Positions 6,143 to 8,131 of a stretch of DNA of 8,131 bases are shown piece by piece. The stretch comes from Bacteroidetes bacterium UBA955 (GTDB lineage: Bacteria > Bacteroidota > Bacteroidia > NS11-12g > UBA955): assembly GCA_002293105.1 (NCBI GenBank), contig DBCP01000095.1, positions 1 to 8,131 on the forward strand, given 5' to 3'. Position 1 is the first letter of the stretch; the number at the start of each line of letters is the position of its first letter. Position numbers and translations under genes: made by a program. Under the pieces are notes generated by a model that saw nothing but the letters and a program-made list of their open reading frames with translations, made no database searches and had not been told where the DNA came from.

Positions 6143-7480
6143 ATGAAAACCATAAAAATGTTATTTCTCGGCGTGATGGCAGCGTTTGCTATCGCAGGTT
6201 GTGAAGATGAACCCTCATTGGGAACCCCACCAACCACTGCCGATGCAGAATTCACTTATGCGCCAACAGCGGCTAACCCCAACGTGATCGAGTTCGATGC
6301 CAAAAACAAGAATTTGATTGCCAAGTGGGATTTCGGAAACGGAACCAGCGCTGAAGGTCCAACTGTTTTGGGAACTTTCCCATTGAAAGGTACTTACCAA
6401 GTGACTTTGACTGTGTTTAATTCAGGCGGAAGTGCATCGACCACCCAAACCATCACCATCGCTCAGGACGACGCATCGTTGTTAAACAATGCTTTGTATA
6501 CCTTGTTGACTGGTGGAAGTGCGGGTAAAGGCTACAAGACGTGGGTCATTGATTCTACGCGTGATGGACACATGGGCGTAGGTCCGAATCCATCGGGTAC
6601 TGCGGGTGACTATCCGGAGTGGTGGGCTGCAAAAAAGAATGATAAATCAAACACGGGTTTGTACAACGACCAATTTGTATTCCATTTGAAAGGGTTTGCT
6701 TTTGATCAAATGACCAAGGGCGATATCTATATTAATTCTGGCCAAGCTGGAAATTTCCCTGGCGCTACCTTGAATCCAAAAACGGATTACACGGCACCTT
6801 TTGGTAATCAAATGGGACAGAACTGGACATTGACCATGGGCAAAGACACAACGTTGACCGTGTCGGGTAAATCATTCATTGGTTACTACACTGGTGTGAA
6901 TACGTACAAAGTGGTTCGCATGTCGGAGAATGAATTGTTCTTGCGCTACACAGATGCGGCCAACAGCCAATTGGCATGGTACATCCGTTTGGTGCCTGAT
7001 ACCTATCCAGTAGACAATGGTGGTAGCAACGATCCAACCTACACTTTGCCTATCGATTTCGAATCGGTTGAGCCTAAGTTTACCGTGTTTGGTGGAAGTT
7101 CATACTCAATTATCAGCAACCCAAAATCGGGCGGCATCAATACAAGCGCTAAAGTTCTTGAGACCATTCATGGCAATGAAATTTGGGCTGGTTTGTTCGT
7201 TGATGTAACCAACAAGTTCGACTTCAGTAGCAGCAAATCACTTTCGGTGAAGGTTTATGCGCCTGCCACAGGTACGATGCGTATCAAGTTGGAAAACCGC
7301 GATAATTCATCAGAATTTGTAGAGAAAGACGTTGATATCACCGTGGCCAATCAGTGGGTTGAGGTGAGCATTGACTTTAGCGATGCGGCGGCTGGTAAAT
7401 ACAATCGTATGGCGATGTTCCCTGGTTGGGGTGTGGCCAATGCAGGTACTTTTTACTTAGACGATATCAAGCAGAAGTAA
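6143..7480 (+). CDS. Surface glycan-binding-type lipoprotein: PKD, VGP/WW module, CBM-like domain
   Basis: This 445-residue lipoprotein has a lipobox AIAGC (Cys20) followed by EDE, which fits surface export. Three parts follow. Residues ~33-107 form a PKD-like Ig domain (WDFGNGT at 62-68, then GTYQVTLTV). Residues ~130-285 form a module with K-x-W-VID, GHMGVGP, a WW pair (160-161), a ND-x-F-VF strand and a closing AWYIRLV, which matches the repeated module of the protein at 393-1676 in pattern though not closely in sequence. Residues ~301-445 form a beta-sandwich of carbohydrate-binding type, with IDFES, SNPKSGG-x-N, WAG, MRIKLE, WVEVSIDFS and the ending FYLDDIK. There is no catalytic motif. 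Its place right after SusD matches the SusE/SGBP position of utilization loci, so it probably captures polysaccharide for the GH16 enzyme next door. The gap to the GH16 gene is 1 nt. A start at Met6 (6158) is possible but gives a poorer signal peptide. Confidence 0.88.
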   Translation: MKTIKMLFLGVMAAFAIAGCEDEPSLGTPPTTADAEFTYAPTAANPNVIEFDAKNKNLIAKWDFGNGTSAEGPTVLGTFPLKGTYQVTLTVFNSGGSASTTQTITIAQDDASLLNNALYTLLTGGSAGKGYKTWVIDSTRDGHMGVGPNPSGTAGDYPEWWAAKKNDKSNTGLYNDQFVFHLKGFAFDQMTKGDIYINSGQAGNFPGATLNPKTDYTAPFGNQMGQNWTLTMGKDTTLTVSGKSFIGYYTGVNTYKVVRMSENELFLRYTDAANSQLAWYIRLVPDTYPVDNGGSNDPTYTLPIDFESVEPKFTVFGGSSYSIISNPKSGGINTSAKVLETIHGNEIWAGLFVDVTNKFDFSSSKSLSVKVYAPATGTMRIKLENRDNSSEFVEKDVDITVANQWVEVSIDFSDAAAGKYNRMAMFPGWGVANAGTFYLDDIKQK

Positions 7481-7481
7481 C

Positions 7482-8131
7482 ATGCGCCTTAATTTCAAAA
7501 TGGCAATGTTAACGTTGGTTTCTCTGGGCATGATGCTCGGATTCGTTGGCTGTGAAGACAAGCCGGTTGATCCTGTGGTATTGCCTGACAATTTTACGTG
7601 GACGGTTGATTATTCACCGAGCACTAAGGGTAAAGTGACTTTCACCATGAAGGCGAGCAATGCCAATTATTTCTCGGCCATTTTCAAGGATAAATCGGGC
7701 GATGTTACAGTAGAGTCACCGAATGGGGTGGTATCTCATACATTCGCTGCCGAGGGTACTTACGAAGTGATTTTAAAAGCCCATGCCAGCGCGGCGAATT
7801 ACGTGAAAGCGTTGGATACGGTAGAGATCACGGGGGTTACTTTGGCCGATGGCTATTCCACACCTACTTCTTACTCGGGGTATAACTTGGCTTGGGCCGA
7901 TGAATTCTCTGGCGATGCCTTGGATTTATCGAGTTGGGGGTATGACATTGGCAACGGTTCTGGCGGTTGGGGTAACAACGAGTCACAGTATTACACTTCA
8001 AACACCACGAATTGTTCTGTGGGTAACGGAAAGTTGACCATTACGGCGAAGAAAGAGTCGCAAGGTGGGTTTAACTATACCTCTTCGCGGATTTTGACCA
8101 AAGGGAAGCGCGAGTTTCAGTATGGCAGGAT
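7482..8131 (+). CDS. GH16 endo-beta-glucanase (laminarinase-type) lipoprotein, 3' end cut off
   Basis: The first 216 codons of a gene that runs past the right edge. The signal peptide ends at lipobox GFVGC (Cys24), followed by EDK, so the enzyme is likely a cell-surface lipoprotein. Residues ~36-117 form a PKD/Ig-like domain (HTFAAEGTYEVILKA at 86-100). The GH16 domain starts near 134: LAWADEFSG (136-144), LDLSSWGYDIGNG, GGWGNNESQYYT (161-172), VGNGKLTITAKKE, YTSSRILTKGK and FQYGR. This is the N-terminal half of the GH16 laminarinase fold, including the GWGNNE-QYYT stretch seen in enzymes cutting beta-1,3- or beta-1,3-1,4-glucan. The catalytic E-x-D-x-x-E motif lies beyond the window, so activity cannot be confirmed. 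The start follows the previous stop by 1 nt, making this the fourth gene of the operon. The enzyme would release oligosaccharides for the SusC/D pair. Confidence 0.93.
   Translation, partial: MRLNFKMAMLTLVSLGMMLGFVGCEDKPVDPVVLPDNFTWTVDYSPSTKGKVTFTMKASNANYFSAIFKDKSGDVTVESPNGVVSHTFAAEGTYEVILKAHASAANYVKALDTVEITGVTLADGYSTPTSYSGYNLAWADEFSGDALDLSSWGYDIGNGSGGWGNNESQYYTSNTTNCSVGNGKLTITAKKESQGGFNYTSSRILTKGKREFQYGR

Noticed and set aside
5761..6255. Minus-strand frame spanning the end of the susD-like gene and the start of the PKD lipoprotein gene
   Set aside because: It crosses two well-supported + genes and their gap, its product is compositionally odd, and it has no leader or promoter signals.
1..8131. 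CRISPR arrays, tRNA or rRNA genes, insertion sequences, attachment sites
   Set aside because: I saw no regularly spaced repeats, cloverleaf-like or rRNA-like segments, transposase frames or flanking inverted repeats.

Overview
The window looks like part of a Bacteroidota genome, probably a free-living polysaccharide degrader (marine or freshwater; the habitat is a guess). Evidence: a SusC/SusD pair, Bacteroidota-style lipoprotein signals (Cys followed by acidic and Lys residues), a type IX secretion (T9SS) C-terminal sorting domain, AT-rich leaders without clear Shine-Dalgarno sequences, and a perfect TAnnTTTG -7 element. All confident genes are on the + strand.

Layout. Positions 1-124 hold an open frame that enters from the left edge and may be the 3' end of an unidentified gene. 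Positions 125-392 are non-coding: a short direct repeat, a rho-independent terminator (256-275) and a promoter-like element just before the next gene. Positions 393-1676 encode a secreted protein with two copies of a ~153-residue module and a T9SS tail, followed by a strong terminator (1697-1722). From 1753 to the right edge runs a tightly packed operon: a SusC-like TonB-dependent transporter, a SusD-like lipoprotein (2-nt gap), a lipoprotein with PKD, VGP/WW module and carbohydrate-binding-like domains (23-nt gap), and a GH16 endo-beta-glucanase lipoprotein (1-nt gap) that is cut by the right edge before its catalytic motif.

How it fits together. This is the core of a polysaccharide utilization locus. 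The substrate is most likely a beta-1,3-glucan of the laminarin type, inferred from the GH16 sequence. In the proposed scheme the GH16 lipoprotein cuts the glucan at the cell surface, the PKD/CBM-like lipoprotein and SusD-like protein hold it, and SusC imports the oligosaccharides with TonB energy. The upstream T9SS protein carries two copies of a module that recurs in divergent form in the PKD lipoprotein, which ties it to the same substrate or surface. It is the least explained gene here. No regulator (HTCS, ECF sigma/anti-sigma or SusR type) lies within the window.
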